This document shows positions 26,325 through 36,718 of a stretch of 64,000 nucleotides of DNA, piece by piece. Location of the stretch: the NCBI RefSeq assembly GCF_000797465.1, contig NZ_JSWG01000004.1, forward strand, positions 62,001 to 126,000, given 5' to 3'. Numbering within the stretch: the stretch's first letter is position 1; each line of letters begins with the position of its first letter. The position numbers and the translations under genes were made by a program. Source of the stretch: Psychroserpens jangbogonensis (GTDB taxonomy: Bacteria; Bacteroidota; Bacteroidia; Flavobacteriales; Flavobacteriaceae). The notes under the pieces are model-generated. The model was given only the letters and a program-made list of their open reading frames with translations, ran no database searches and had not been told where the DNA came from.

Positions 26325-27638
26325 ATGAGACAATCACTCATACTAATTATAAGTTTAATCACAGTTTCTTTTGGGTTTTCTCAAGAGAATACTAATAGTT
26401 TTTCGCTTCAGCAAGCTATAGATTATGCTTTAGAAAATAACAGACAAGTTAAAAATGCAGCTCGAGATATCGATGCTGCTATAAAACAAAAATGGGAAAC
26501 GATAGCAACAGGTTTACCACAACTTAATGCTGCTGTAGATTATCAAAACGCTATTAAAAGAAACGTTGCCGTTTTTGGTGGTGAAACATTTCCTATTGGA
26601 GCAGAGCAATCTCTTACTGCGACGGCAACTTTAAGTCAATTATTATTTGATGGATCTTATATAGTTGGATTGCAATCAGCAAAAGTCTTTTTAGAAATCT
26701 CTGAAAATGCTAAGTTAAAGACAGATTTAGAAGTAAGAAAAGTTGTTGTTAATGCTTATGGAAACGTACTTCTGGCTGAAGAAAGTATTAAAATTTTAGA
26801 CAGAAATATTACTGTACTAGAAAGAAATCTTGATGAAACCACAAAAATTTATGAAAACGGATTAGAAGAAGAAGAAAGTGTGGAGCAACTTCAGATTACC
26901 TTATCTGGTGTACAAAGTAGCCTTAATAATGCCACAAGGCTAAAAGATTTAGCGTATCAAATGTTAAACATTACAATGGGTTTAGATATTAATGACAACA
27001 TAAAATTAGTAGATAGTTTAGAAAGTTTAACTTCTCAAAACTTATTATCTGATTTAATCAATGCAGACGACAATATTGAGAATAATATTGATTTTAAAAT
27101 TGCTGCAAACGATACAGAATCTAAAGAATTGTTATTAAAGCTAGAGAAAAGTAAAGCCTTACCAACACTAAATGCTTTTGTAAACGGAGGATATGCCGCC
27201 AATAGAGAATCTTTTAATTTCACAAATAGCAGTGAGCCTTGGTTTGGTTCTTCAATTCTCGGATTGAGTATGAATATTCCAATTTTTAGTTCAGGAATGC
27301 GAAGCGCATCGACACAAAGAGCGGCTATAAATTTAGAAAAAGCAAAAGATGATTTAACTGAAACCGAACAACAATTAAAGTTTCAAATAGCATCTTCTAA
27401 AAGTGATTATCAATTTTCTATTGAAGATTATCAAAACAAAAAAGAAAACTTAGGCTTAGCTGAGCGCATTGAAACTAAAAACCAAACGAAGTTCTTCGAA
27501 GGTATTGCTTCTAGTTTTGAACTTAGACAAGCACAAACACAATTATATGCAGCGCAACAAGAATTTCTGCAAGCGATGTTAGATGTTATTAATTCTAAAG
27601 CAGCCTTAGAAACTGTCCTAAATACACCAATCAATTAA
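26325..27638 (+). CDS. TolC-family outer-membrane efflux protein
   Basis: A 437-residue outer-membrane channel. A signal peptide (1-20, ending FGFSQ) is followed by two repeated OEP units, each with long coiled-coil helices (for example SLQQAIDYALENNRQVKNAA split around 26-45, and the second half from about 245) that form the periplasmic tunnel. Starts three bases after tetR and 10 bases before the membrane-fusion gene. Works with the HlyD-type adaptor and RND pump that follow. Confidence 0.94.
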   Translation: MRQSLILIISLITVSFGFSQENTNSFSLQQAIDYALENNRQVKNAARDIDAAIKQKWETIATGLPQLNAAVDYQNAIKRNVAVFGGETFPIGAEQSLTATATLSQLLFDGSYIVGLQSAKVFLEISENAKLKTDLEVRKVVVNAYGNVLLAEESIKILDRNITVLERNLDETTKIYENGLEEEESVEQLQITLSGVQSSLNNATRLKDLAYQMLNITMGLDINDNIKLVDSLESLTSQNLLSDLINADDNIENNIDFKIAANDTESKELLLKLEKSKALPTLNAFVNGGYAANRESFNFTNSSEPWFGSSILGLSMNIPIFSSGMRSASTQRAAINLEKAKDDLTETEQQLKFQIASSKSDYQFSIEDYQNKKENLGLAERIETKNQTKFFEGIASSFELRQAQTQLYAAQQEFLQAMLDVINSKAALETVLNTPIN

Positions 27639-27648
27639 AAAAAATCAA

Positions 27649-28836
27649 ATGAAACAAATCATAGCATTAACATTTATAGCTCTTTTTATTCTCTCTTGTG
27701 GAGGTGATAAAAATAAAAGCGTTGAAGATATAATCGCTTCAAGCGATTTGGAGCAAATCAGAGAAAAGAAATCAGAACTTGATGCTCAAAAACTGGAATT
27801 AGAAAACCAGTTGAAGCAATTAGGTTTAAAAATTAAAGAGCTAGATCCTCAAGAAAAAATTCCATTAATAACAACATTCCCAGCAAAGGAAGGTGAGTTT
27901 ATTCATTACGTAGAATTACAAGGTAATGTAGATACAAAGAAAAATTTAGTGATTTACCCAGAGTATTCGGGTATTATGACTAGAGTATATGTTAATGAAG
28001 GTCAAAAAGTTACTAAAGGACAAACTTTAGCTAAGATTGATGATGGCGGATTGAGTCAGCAAGTAATACAATTGCAAATCCAAGCTGATTTAGCAAAAAC
28101 AACTTTTGAACGTCAGAAACGACTCTGGGATCAAAATATTGGTAGTGAAATACAATATTTGCAAGCTAAATCTAGCTATGAGGCTCAACAAAAAGCTGTA
28201 CATCAAATACAACAACAAGTTGCAAAGACGATTGTAAAAGCACCTTTTTCTGGGACTATAGATGATGTGATAACAGAACAAGGAAGTGTTGTGGCTCCAG
28301 GTCAAACTGCATTATTTCGTATTGTAAATCTTGATGACATGTACATTGAAACTGATGTGCCTGAAAGTTATATTACTTCTGTGTCAGTTGGGAAAACTGT
28401 ACAAGTAGATTTTCCTGTTTTAGGGACTACTATGGACGCTAAAATTCGTCAAGCAGGTAGTTTTATTAATCCTGCAAACCGTACGTTTAAGGTTGAAGTT
28501 GCAATTCCAAATAAAGACAAAAACATAAAGCCAAACTTAACGGCTAAATTAAGAATTAACGATTATACTAACGAAAAAGCTATTTTAATTCCGTTAAGTA
28601 TCATTTCAGAAAATGCTAAAGGCGAGCAGTATGTGTATACAATTATAAATAAAACTGATAGTCTAGCCACTGCTAAACGTACCATTATTACAACCGGAAA
28701 AACCCAAGGTGACGATATCGAAGTGCTTTCAGGTTTAACTAATAACGATGAAATTATTCAAGAAGGTGCACGAAGTGTAAAAGACGGACAAGACGTAAAA
28801 ATTCTTAAAATGGAATCTAACCAATCTACCAAATAA
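27649..28836 (+). CDS. RND efflux membrane-fusion protein (HlyD/AcrA type, lipoprotein)
   Basis: A 395-residue periplasmic adaptor. The lipobox LFILSC places the lipidated Cys at residue 17. A short coiled coil (about 38-70) precedes the barrel-sandwich hybrid domain (VYPEYSGIMTRVYVNEGQKV and APFSGTIDDVITEQGSVV regions), then beta-barrel and membrane-proximal domains. It links the RND pump to the TolC channel encoded before it. Confidence 0.94.
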   Translation: MKQIIALTFIALFILSCGGDKNKSVEDIIASSDLEQIREKKSELDAQKLELENQLKQLGLKIKELDPQEKIPLITTFPAKEGEFIHYVELQGNVDTKKNLVIYPEYSGIMTRVYVNEGQKVTKGQTLAKIDDGGLSQQVIQLQIQADLAKTTFERQKRLWDQNIGSEIQYLQAKSSYEAQQKAVHQIQQQVAKTIVKAPFSGTIDDVITEQGSVVAPGQTALFRIVNLDDMYIETDVPESYITSVSVGKTVQVDFPVLGTTMDAKIRQAGSFINPANRTFKVEVAIPNKDKNIKPNLTAKLRINDYTNEKAILIPLSIISENAKGEQYVYTIINKTDSLATAKRTIITTGKTQGDDIEVLSGLTNNDEIIQEGARSVKDGQDVKILKMESNQSTK

Positions 28837-28848
28837 ATTTAGCATCTG

Positions 28849-31800
28849 ATGAAGAAGAAGAAAAAAGTAGATAAAGAATTTATACTATCGTCGTGGGCAA
28901 TTAATAACAAAACCACGATGTATGTCCTAATTACCCTAATCTTAATATTAGGTACTGGTGCATATTTTAGTATGCCACGAGAGAACTTTCCTGAAATCAA
29001 GGAAACAAAAATTTATATCAGTTCGGTATACCCAGGAAATACAGCTGAAGATGTTGAGAAACTGATTACTGATCCTATTGAAGATAAACTAAAGACGGTT
29101 AGTAACGTTGTTGAAATTATCTCTACATCTCAAGAAGATTACTCTATTGTTATTGTAGAGTTTGATGAAAATATTTCAGTTGAAGCAGCAAAACAAAAGG
29201 TTAAGGACGAAATAGATTCTGAAACAGCAAGTGAAGATTGGCCAACATTTAATGGTGCTAAAGTTGAGCCGAATGTGTTTGACTTGAGTATGTCTGAGGA
29301 AATACCAATTTTAAACATAAACATCTCTGGTGATTATCCAGTTGATAAGCTTAAAGAATATGGTGAATATTTAGAAGATGAAATTGAAGGGCTTTTAGAA
29401 ATTAAACAAGTAGATATTAGAGGCGCTCAAGAAAAAGAAGTTGAGGTTGCCGTAGATATCTATAAAATGATGGCTGCTCAAGTGAGTTTTAATGACATCA
29501 TTAATACCATTAATAACGAAAATATGACGATGTCGGCTGGAAATTTCATTTCGAGCGGACAACGACGAACCATTAGAGTTCTTGGAGAAATTAAAGATCC
29601 AAAAGAACTAGAAAACTTTGTGGTTAAAAGTGAAAAAAACAATCCTATTTATTTAAAAGATATTGCTGATGTAACCTTCAAAGATGAAGATAGAACTACA
29701 TATGCTAGAGAGTATGGAGCACCTGTTGTAATGCTTGATGTAAAAAAGCGAGCAGGAGAAAATATGGTTGCAGCTGCTGAAAAAATTCAAATTATCGTTG
29801 ATGATGCGATAGCTAATAAATTCCCTCCAGACTTAACCATAACCATAGCCAATGATCAATCTGCTAAAACAATTGGTCAAGTAGATGATTTAGTTAATAA
29901 TATCATCTTCGGAATTATTTTAGTCGTAACCGTTTTGATGTTTTTCTTAGGCTTTAAAAATGCTTTGTTTGTTGGATTTGCGATTCCGATGTCTATGTTT
30001 ATGTCATTAATGATTCTGAACCTTATGGGTTATACCATGAACACGATGATTCTTTTCGGGTTAATTATGGGTCTTGGGATGTTAGTAGATAACGGTATTG
30101 TTGTAGTTGAAAACGTATATCGTTTAATGGAAAAAGAAGGATTGAGCCGAATTGAAGCTGCCAAAAAAGGTATTGGAGAAATAGCATTTCCAATTATTAT
30201 TTCGACTTTAACAACTGTTGCTGCCTTTGTTCCTCTTGGCTTATGGCCTGGAGTAATGGGACAATTTATGCAATACTTTCCGATAACATTATCAGTTGTT
30301 TTAGGATCATCTTTATTTGTTGCTATTTTCTTTAATTCGGTATTGGTGTCAAGATATATGACTATTGAAGATAATAAAATGCCATTGAAAGAAATTGTAA
30401 AAATAACGAGTATTATTGCCATTATTGGTGGTTTAATTATGGTTTTTGGAGGTGAATACAGAGGCTTAGGAAGTTTGATGATTGTGACTTCTATCTTGCT
30501 TTGGGCTTATCGCTTATTTCTTAGAAAGTGGGCAAATAATTTTCAAACTAAAACCTTACCTAAATGGGAGAATTTTTATGAAAGAACATTAAGGGCTTCA
30601 TTATCAGGAAAACGTCCAATAATTATTACCATAGCAACAGTAATCTTGTTATTTATTGCTTTTGGAGGTTTTGGAGCATCTATAGGAAGTCAACGTACCA
30701 AAGTTGAATTTTTTCCTGACAATACACCTAATCAAATTATAGCTTACATAGAGTATCCAGAAGGAACAGATATTCAGAAAACGAATGCAATTACTAAAGA
30801 TATTGAACAACGTCTATATAAAATCATTAATGATGATTCTTATAAAAATGGAGACTATAATTTCTTAATGGAAAGTGCAGTGTCTCAAGTAGGTGAAGGT
30901 GCTGGTAATCCTCAAACCGATGGAGGTTCAGCAGCTGAAATGCCACATCGAGCAAAGATTACGGCAACAATGCGTGAGTATAAATATCGTGAAGGAGCAG
31001 ATAGTAATGCCCTTTTGAAAAAAGTTCAAGATGATTTAGATGGTGTGTATCCAGGTGTCGCTATTTCTGTAGAAAAAGATGCTGTTGGTCCACCCGCTGG
31101 ATATCCAATTAATATTGAACTAGAAGGGAAGAATTATGAAGAATTAATTGCTACTGCAGAGTTGATGCGTGATTTTATAAACACCAAAAATGTAAGAGGG
31201 ATTGAAGAATTAAAAATTGATGTTAACCGCTCAAAACCATCAATGCAAGTTAATGTTGATCGAAAAAAAGCTGGAGAATTAGGTATTTCTTCTGGGCAAG
31301 TAGGACAGCAATTACGTAACTCCATTTTTGGAGCTAAAGCAGGTGTTTATAAAGAAGATGGCGACGACTATGACATTTATGTTCGCTTTAATGAGGCTAA
31401 TCGTTATAATAAAAGTGCCATTTTTAATCAGAAGATCACCTTTAGAGATATGGCTTCTGGTCAAATTAAAGAAATTCCAGTTTCAGCAGTTGCTAGTCAA
31501 AGTAACTCTTCAGGATTTAGTGCTATAAAACACAAAGATGTAGAGCGTGTAGTAACTGTATATTCTGCATTAGCAGCTGGATTTACAGATGCAGGAGCTA
31601 TTGTATCTGAAATTCAGAATGAGATGAAATCCTTTGAAGGTAAACCAGAGGGTGTGAAAATTGATTTCACTGGTCAGATTGAAGAACAAAACAAGCAAAT
31701 GGCCTTTTTGATGTCTGCTTTTTTTATCGGTCTTGGTTTAATATTCTTCTTATTGATATTCCAATTTAATTCAATTTCAAAACCAGGAATCATAATGCTT

Positions 31801-32373
31801 GCAATTTTCTTAAGCCTTATTGGAGTTTTCGGAGGTTTAATTATTACTGGTAGTGCATTTGTAATTATGATGACCATGATGGGTATTATTTCACTTGCAG
31901 GAATCGTAGTAAATAATGGAGTTGTGCTATTAGATTACACACAATTATTAGTCGATAGAAAGAAAATAACTCGAAACCTTGAAGAAGATCAGTATTTAGA
32001 AAAAGATGATTTACTAGAGGCTATTGTAAAAGGAGGAAAGGCGCGTTTGCGTCCTGTATTACTTACTGCCATTACTACTATTTTGGGATTAATACCATTA
32101 GCAACAGGATTAAATATTAACTTCTTTACTTTATTTAGTGAATTTGATCCAAATATTTATGTAGGTGGAGATAACGTGATCTTTTGGGGACCATTAGCAT
32201 GGACCGTAATTTACGGATTGTTCGTTGCGACCTTCTTAACTTTAATAGTGGTACCAATATTGTTTTTCTTAGTAACTAGATTTAAAATGTGGACTAAAGG
32301 CGCTAAATCTACTACTGAAGCAGCACCAAAAGAAGCATTTAATATGGATAAAAGAATTGAAACTCAATTCTAA
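28849..32373 (+). CDS. RND-family efflux permease (HAE-1/AcrB-like)
   Basis: A proton-driven inner-membrane pump of 1174 residues, longer than the usual 1030-1050. Twelve core transmembrane helices are seen in two repeats; the proton-relay region in TM4 reads LVDNGIVVVEN with Asp414, where AcrB has two Asp in a row. Extra length comes partly from additional hydrophobic segments near residues 510-560 (IVKITSIIAIIGG, then SLMIVTSILLWAY) and from a polar C-terminal tail after TM12. Last gene of the efflux operon, ending before a hairpin at 32445. Substrates cannot be told from sequence. Confidence 0.94.
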   Translation: MKKKKKVDKEFILSSWAINNKTTMYVLITLILILGTGAYFSMPRENFPEIKETKIYISSVYPGNTAEDVEKLITDPIEDKLKTVSNVVEIISTSQEDYSIVIVEFDENISVEAAKQKVKDEIDSETASEDWPTFNGAKVEPNVFDLSMSEEIPILNINISGDYPVDKLKEYGEYLEDEIEGLLEIKQVDIRGAQEKEVEVAVDIYKMMAAQVSFNDIINTINNENMTMSAGNFISSGQRRTIRVLGEIKDPKELENFVVKSEKNNPIYLKDIADVTFKDEDRTTYAREYGAPVVMLDVKKRAGENMVAAAEKIQIIVDDAIANKFPPDLTITIANDQSAKTIGQVDDLVNNIIFGIILVVTVLMFFLGFKNALFVGFAIPMSMFMSLMILNLMGYTMNTMILFGLIMGLGMLVDNGIVVVENVYRLMEKEGLSRIEAAKKGIGEIAFPIIISTLTTVAAFVPLGLWPGVMGQFMQYFPITLSVVLGSSLFVAIFFNSVLVSRYMTIEDNKMPLKEIVKITSIIAIIGGLIMVFGGEYRGLGSLMIVTSILLWAYRLFLRKWANNFQTKTLPKWENFYERTLRASLSGKRPIIITIATVILLFIAFGGFGASIGSQRTKVEFFPDNTPNQIIAYIEYPEGTDIQKTNAITKDIEQRLYKIINDDSYKNGDYNFLMESAVSQVGEGAGNPQTDGGSAAEMPHRAKITATMREYKYREGADSNALLKKVQDDLDGVYPGVAISVEKDAVGPPAGYPINIELEGKNYEELIATAELMRDFINTKNVRGIEELKIDVNRSKPSMQVNVDRKKAGELGISSGQVGQQLRNSIFGAKAGVYKEDGDDYDIYVRFNEANRYNKSAIFNQKITFRDMASGQIKEIPVSAVASQSNSSGFSAIKHKDVERVVTVYSALAAGFTDAGAIVSEIQNEMKSFEGKPEGVKIDFTGQIEEQNKQMAFLMSAFFIGLGLIFFLLIFQFNSISKPGIIMLAIFLSLIGVFGGLIITGSAFVIMMTMMGIISLAGIVVNNGVVLLDYTQLLVDRKKITRNLEEDQYLEKDDLLEAIVKGGKARLRPVLLTAITTILGLIPLATGLNINFFTLFSEFDPNIYVGGDNVIFWGPLAWTVIYGLFVATFLTLIVVPILFFLVTRFKMWTKGAKSTTEAAPKEAFNMDKRIETQF

Positions 32374-32444
32374 AGAGACACATTTGATAGTTTTTCAATG
32401 TGGAAGGACCTTTTATTGGAATGAAAAAGGTTTGATTAATAGCA

Positions 32445-32482
32445 GAAAAAGTCATAACGTAATGTTATGGCTTTTTCATTTT
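32445..32482 (+). terminator. Terminator after the efflux operon
   Basis: Stem GAAAAAGTCATAAC/GTTATGGCTTTTTC (one G-T pair, five-base loop), continuing into ATTTTT. It separates the RND gene from aspS. Confidence 0.7.
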
Positions 32483-32501
32483 TATAGTCCGTTAACTTCA
32501 T

Positions 32502-32509
32502 TAAATTTG
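32502..32509 (+). promoter_or_regulatory. Minus-7 box for aspS
   Basis: TAAATTTG matches TAnnTTTG and ends 17 bases before the aspS ATG, just after the preceding terminator. Confidence 0.5.
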
Positions 32510-32526
32510 CAGTTCAATTTTTTACT

Positions 32527-34281
32527 ATGTACAGAAGTCATAATTGTGGTGAATTAAGAGCATCACATATCAATACAGAAATTACCCTTGCAGGTTGGGT
32601 TCAAAAATCACGTGATAAAGGATTTATCGTTTGGGTAGATTTACGTGATCGCTACGGCATGACACAATTAGTGTTTGATGAAGAGCGTACTTCAAAAGAA
32701 ATGATGAAGCAAGCTCAAGATTTAGGACGTGAGTTTGTAATTCAAGTGAAAGGGAAAGTCATCGAGCGTGCATCCAAGAATCCAAATATGCCAACAGGTG
32801 ATATCGAGATTTTGGTTTCTGAATTAACCATTTTAAATGAAGCGAAGTTACCGCCATTTACAATTGAAGATGAAACTGATGGTGGAGAAGAGCTGCGGAT
32901 GAAATATCGTTATTTAGATATTCGTCGTAATCCTGTAAAAGACAGTTTGATTTTCAGACATAAAGTGACTCAAGAGGTTAGAAATTACTTGTCAAAAGAA
33001 GGATTCATTGAAGTTGAAACCCCTTACTTAATAAAATCGACTCCTGAAGGTGCTCGTGATTTTGTTGTGCCTTCTCGTATGAATGAAGGACAATTTTATG
33101 CTTTACCACAATCGCCTCAAACCTTTAAACAATTGCTTATGGTTGGTGGAATGGATAAGTATTTTCAAATTGTAAAATGTTTTAGAGACGAAGATTTACG
33201 TGCGGATAGACAGCCAGAATTCACACAGATAGATTGTGAAATGGCATTTATTGATCAAGAAGATATTTTAAACGCTTTTGAAGGGTTAACACGTTACTTA
33301 CTTAAAGAAATTAATGGGGTTGAGGTAGAAAAATTCCCAAGAATGCTCTATGATGATGCGATGCGTATCTATGGAAATGACAAACCAGACATTCGTTTTG
33401 GAATGGAATTCGGAGAGTTAAATGAAGTCGCTCAGCATAAAGAATTTAATGTTTTTAATTCTGCTGAATTAGTCGTTGGAATTGCTGTTCCAGGTGGAAA
33501 TAGTTATACTAGAAAAGAAATTGATAAACTAATCGATTGGGTAAGACGTCCGCAAGTTGGCGCTTTAGGAATGGTATACTCCAGATGTAATGATGATGGA
33601 AGTTATAAATCTTCAGTAGATAAATTCTATGATCAGGATGATTTAGCAAAATGGGCAGAAGTAACAGGAGCAAAACCTGGTGATTTAGTCTGTGTATTAT
33701 CAGGAGATACTAATAAAGTAAGAGCACAATTAAGTGCTTTACGGATGGAAATTGCAGAACGTTTAGGGCTAAGAAACCCTAAAACATTCGCACCTCTTTG
33801 GGTTATGGATTTCCCTCTTTTAGAATGGGATGAAGACTCAGAACGTTTCCATGCGATGCACCATCCATTTACATCTCCAAAACCCGGACAGTTAGAATTA
33901 TTGAAAACAAATCCAGGCGATGTAAAAGCGAATGCATATGATTTAGTTCTTAACGGAAATGAAATAGGTGGAGGTTCTATTCGTATTCATGATAAAGAAA
34001 CTCAAGCCTTAATGTTTGATTATTTAGGATTTACTCCTGAAGAAGCTAAAGCACAATTTGGATTCCTTATGGATGCTTTCGAATATGGAGCGCCTCCACA
34101 TGGTGGACTAGCATTTGGATTGGATAGATTGGTAGCTATACTTGGCGGACAAGAAACAATTCGAGATTTTATTGCTTTTCCAAAAAACAATAATGGTCGT
34201 GACGTCATGATTGATGCGCCTGCTCCAATTGATGATGACCAACTAAAAGAGTTAAGTTTAAAGCTTAACCTAAAATCATAA
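32527..34281 (+). CDS. aspS: Aspartyl-tRNA synthetase
   Basis: Charges tRNA-Asp. At 584 residues it is the bacterial type: N-terminal OB-fold anticodon-binding domain (1-105, start [11 protein letters not shown]), class II catalytic core with motif 2 [16 protein letters not shown] and motif 3 [14 protein letters not shown], and an inserted GAD domain between about 280 and 410. Ends before a strong terminator at 34285. Confidence 0.97.
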   Translation: MYRSHNCGELRASHINTEITLAGWVQKSRDKGFIVWVDLRDRYGMTQLVFDEERTSKEMMKQAQDLGREFVIQVKGKVIERASKNPNMPTGDIEILVSELTILNEAKLPPFTIEDETDGGEELRMKYRYLDIRRNPVKDSLIFRHKVTQEVRNYLSKEGFIEVETPYLIKSTPEGARDFVVPSRMNEGQFYALPQSPQTFKQLLMVGGMDKYFQIVKCFRDEDLRADRQPEFTQIDCEMAFIDQEDILNAFEGLTRYLLKEINGVEVEKFPRMLYDDAMRIYGNDKPDIRFGMEFGELNEVAQHKEFNVFNSAELVVGIAVPGGNSYTRKEIDKLIDWVRRPQVGALGMVYSRCNDDGSYKSSVDKFYDQDDLAKWAEVTGAKPGDLVCVLSGDTNKVRAQLSALRMEIAERLGLRNPKTFAPLWVMDFPLLEWDEDSERFHAMHHPFTSPKPGQLELLKTNPGDVKANAYDLVLNGNEIGGGSIRIHDKETQALMFDYLGFTPEEAKAQFGFLMDAFEYGAPPHGGLAFGLDRLVAILGGQETIRDFIAFPKNNNGRDVMIDAPAPIDDDQLKELSLKLNLKS

Positions 34282-34284
34282 ATT

Positions 34285-34312
34285 AAAAATCCTGCTTCAT
34301 GCAGGATTTTTT
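34285..34312 (+). terminator. Terminator after aspS
   Basis: Stem AAAATCCTGC/GCAGGATTTT with a five-base loop and further T residues. Confidence 0.85.
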
Positions 34313-34326
34313 AGTAGATTTAATCA

Positions 34327-36105
34327 ATGCGAATACAGTCCATCATAAGACGTATACTAGTACTGAGGTATAAATACATATCACAGAAAAACTTTGTGTT
34401 TTTATTAGCCATGCTTATTGGTTTGTTATCTGGTTTGGTTTCTGTAACTATTAAAAATATCACGTATGGTATTGAATGGATTTTAGATCAATTAGCCATT
34501 GTGTCTAAAAATGGTATTTATTTTATTCTACCTATAGTCGGACTTTGGTTAGTCTATTTATTTGTAAAATATGTGTCAAAACAAAAAATTGAACATGCAA
34601 TACCTAGCATACTATTTTCACTTTCAAAAAAGAATGGATTACTTAAGCGTAGTAAAATCTATTTGCCACTAATCACTGCGCCATTAACTGCAGGTTTTGG
34701 AGGTTCAGTTGGATTACTTGGTCCAGCAATTGCTTCCGCATCAGCTGTAAGTTCTAATATTAGTCAATTGTTCCATGTAGATAGAAAAACAAGAACTTTG
34801 TTAATTGGTTGTGCCGCTGCTGGAGCTATTGCATCCATTTTTCAATCGCCTATTGCTGCTATCATTTTTGCTATAGAAGTCTTTAGTCTAGATCTAACTT
34901 TTGCTTCCTTACTCCCATTATTAATTGCCTCAGTATCTTCAGTTTTAACATCCTATTTTTTCGTTGGAAACAGCGTGCTTTTTACCTATAGTGTTTCCAC
35001 ACCATTTGCATTAAGAGATACTTTGTTTTTCATTATTTTAGGTATTGGTACTGGAATTGCCTCTATTTATTTCTCCAAAATATATTTTGCTGTTTATAAA
35101 TTTTTCGAACGTTTTAAATCTAACGGACAAAAACTCGTTGTAGGAGGTTTGGCAATTGGCGTAATGCTATATTTTATTCCACCACTTTATGGTGAAGGTT
35201 TTGGGTTTATAAATGATCTTCTCGAGGGAAATCATTTACACGCATTAGGAGAAACACCATTTGATAATTATTTAGATAATATTTGGGTAGTCATTGCATT
35301 GCTTATAGGAATTACAATTTTTAAAGCCGTTGCTATGTCGACGACTTTTGCAGCAGGTGGAGCAGGTGGAATTATCATACCAACTATGGTAATGGGAAGC
35401 GCCTTAGGTAATGTTGTTGCTAAAATCATAAATAATATCGGACTAGGATTTCAGGTATCTGAATCGAGTTTTACGCTAATTGGTATGGCTGGTTTGATTG
35501 CAGGTGTGCTTCATGCACCGCTAACCGCAATTTTCTTAATAGCAGAAATCACAGGAGGTTATCAACTTTTTGTTCCGTTAATGATTACAGTTTCAATGTC
35601 TTTCATTATTACTAAAAGCGCAATAGATCATACAATTTACACAAAGGAATTGGCTGAAAAAGGCGAGTTACTTACCCATAATAAAGATCAATCGGTTTTA
35701 ACTTTAATGCGCTTAGATAATGTTATAGAACAAGACTTTACAGTGCTTTATCCTGAAATGTCTTTAGGTGACATGTTGCATCAAGGAGTAGCTAAGTCGA
35801 GTCGAAATTTATTTCCTGTTGTTGATGAACAGCGACAAATGGTTGGGATTATTTTATTAGATAATATTAGAGACGTTATGTTTGATCAAACGCTTTATGA
35901 ATCTACAACTGTTGAAACCTTTATGCATAATCCACCAGAACATATTTATTATGAAACCGACTCCATGAAAATTGTGATGAAAAAGTTTCAAGATACAGGA
36001 GCTTGGAATCTTCCAGTAATCAAAGATGGAATTTACTATGGTTTTGTTTCTAAATCTAAGTTGTTAACGGCTTACCGACGTGAATTGATTAATTTTACAT
36101 CTTAG
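34327..36105 (+). CDS. ClC-family chloride channel protein with C-terminal CBS domains
   Basis: A 592-residue membrane protein with the ClC fold (about residues 25-440) and paired CBS domains (about 455-585). The selectivity motifs are recognisable but changed: the first reads EHAIPSI, the second GGSVGLLGP (126-133) where transporters have GREGP, and the third GGAGGIIIPTMVMG. The external gating glutamate is replaced by Leu131 and the internal proton glutamate is also missing (AIEVF instead of IIEEM). On known ClC mechanism this predicts a passive anion channel rather than a chloride/proton antiporter. The CBS pair suggests nucleotide control. Confidence 0.9.
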   Translation: MRIQSIIRRILVLRYKYISQKNFVFLLAMLIGLLSGLVSVTIKNITYGIEWILDQLAIVSKNGIYFILPIVGLWLVYLFVKYVSKQKIEHAIPSILFSLSKKNGLLKRSKIYLPLITAPLTAGFGGSVGLLGPAIASASAVSSNISQLFHVDRKTRTLLIGCAAAGAIASIFQSPIAAIIFAIEVFSLDLTFASLLPLLIASVSSVLTSYFFVGNSVLFTYSVSTPFALRDTLFFIILGIGTGIASIYFSKIYFAVYKFFERFKSNGQKLVVGGLAIGVMLYFIPPLYGEGFGFINDLLEGNHLHALGETPFDNYLDNIWVVIALLIGITIFKAVAMSTTFAAGGAGGIIIPTMVMGSALGNVVAKIINNIGLGFQVSESSFTLIGMAGLIAGVLHAPLTAIFLIAEITGGYQLFVPLMITVSMSFIITKSAIDHTIYTKELAEKGELLTHNKDQSVLTLMRLDNVIEQDFTVLYPEMSLGDMLHQGVAKSSRNLFPVVDEQRQMVGIILLDNIRDVMFDQTLYESTTVETFMHNPPEHIYYETDSMKIVMKKFQDTGAWNLPVIKDGIYYGFVSKSKLLTAYRRELINFTS

Positions 36106-36141
36106 ACTCATAAGGAGTATTTGACAAAACTGATATTTTCA

Positions 36142-36369
36142 ATGAAATATATTATTCTTATCGCGTTTTTAGCATCCTTAGGAAGCATTATTTGTGGCTT
36201 TTTATTAGATGTAGAATATTCTCAAAAACTTATCGGTTTTGGTGTATTAGGACTTTTCCTAATTGTTTTTCCTCTATTTTCTTACTATCGATGGAAAGAT
36301 AAGGATGTTAAGGATTATATGTTGACTAAAGAGAATCTAGATAAGATGCGAGAAAATCAGAAAAAGTAA
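36142..36369 (+). CDS. Small two-span membrane protein, hypothetical
   Basis: A 75-residue protein with two hydrophobic helices (about 3-22 and 31-50) and a charged, Lys-rich C-terminal tail. The frame could start from TTG at 36121, which has an AGGAG four bases upstream, but the ATG at 36142 starts at a typical membrane-protein N-terminus (MKYIILIAFLASLG). It follows the ClC gene by 36 bases and may share its transcript. No family recognised. Confidence 0.65.
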   Translation: MKYIILIAFLASLGSIICGFLLDVEYSQKLIGFGVLGLFLIVFPLFSYYRWKDKDVKDYMLTKENLDKMRENQKK

Positions 36370-36432
36370 ACGTACTGACTGTCAGTAATTTAAAAAATTA
36401 CAATTTATTAACAAGGGAATTAATTTAGGACG

Positions 36433-36440
36433 TACATTTG
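36433..36440 (+). promoter_or_regulatory. Minus-7 box for the cold-shock gene
   Basis: TACATTTG matches TAnnTTTG, 29 bases before the ATG at 36470, leaving a short 5' leader. Confidence 0.5.
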
Positions 36441-36469
36441 CAACTTTATTAACATATATTTTTATTACA

Positions 36470-36661
36470 ATGACTGGAACAGTTAAATTTTTCAATGATT
36501 CTAAAGGATTTGGATTCATTACCAACGACGAAACAGGAAAAGACATTTTCGCACACGTATCAAACCTTAATGGTGTTGAGTTACGTGAAGGCGATAGTGT
36601 AGAGTACAACGAAGAAGAAGGAAGAAAGGGAGTGGTTGCCGCTAACGTGCAAGTTCTCTAA
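36470..36661 (+). CDS. Cold-shock domain protein (CspA type)
   Basis: A 63-residue single cold-shock domain with the RNA-binding motifs RNP1 (KGFGFIT, about 13-19) and RNP2 (DIFAHVS, about 26-32). Family members are single-stranded nucleic-acid chaperones. Monocistronic: own promoter box and own terminator (36685-36714). Confidence 0.95.
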   Translation: MTGTVKFFNDSKGFGFITNDETGKDIFAHVSNLNGVELREGDSVEYNEEEGRKGVVAANVQVL

Positions 36662-36684
36662 GAGATATACTTTATTACAGTTTC

Positions 36685-36714
36685 AACGTCTAACGAAAGT
36701 TAGGCGTTTTTTTT
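36685..36714 (+). terminator. Terminator after the cold-shock gene
   Basis: Stem AACGTCTAAC/GTTAGGCGTT with a GAAA tetraloop and eight T. Confidence 0.88.
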
Positions 36715-36718
36715 GTTC

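Noticed and set aside
27905-27925. ACGTAGAATTACAA inside the membrane-fusion gene, similar to half of the TACGTAG palindrome
   Set aside because: Only one partial arm, within coding sequence and without promoter elements.
32357-32557. Plus-strand frame of 66 codons between the RND gene and aspS
   Set aside because: It overlaps the RND stop, the terminator hairpin and the aspS start, and its composition is not protein-like.
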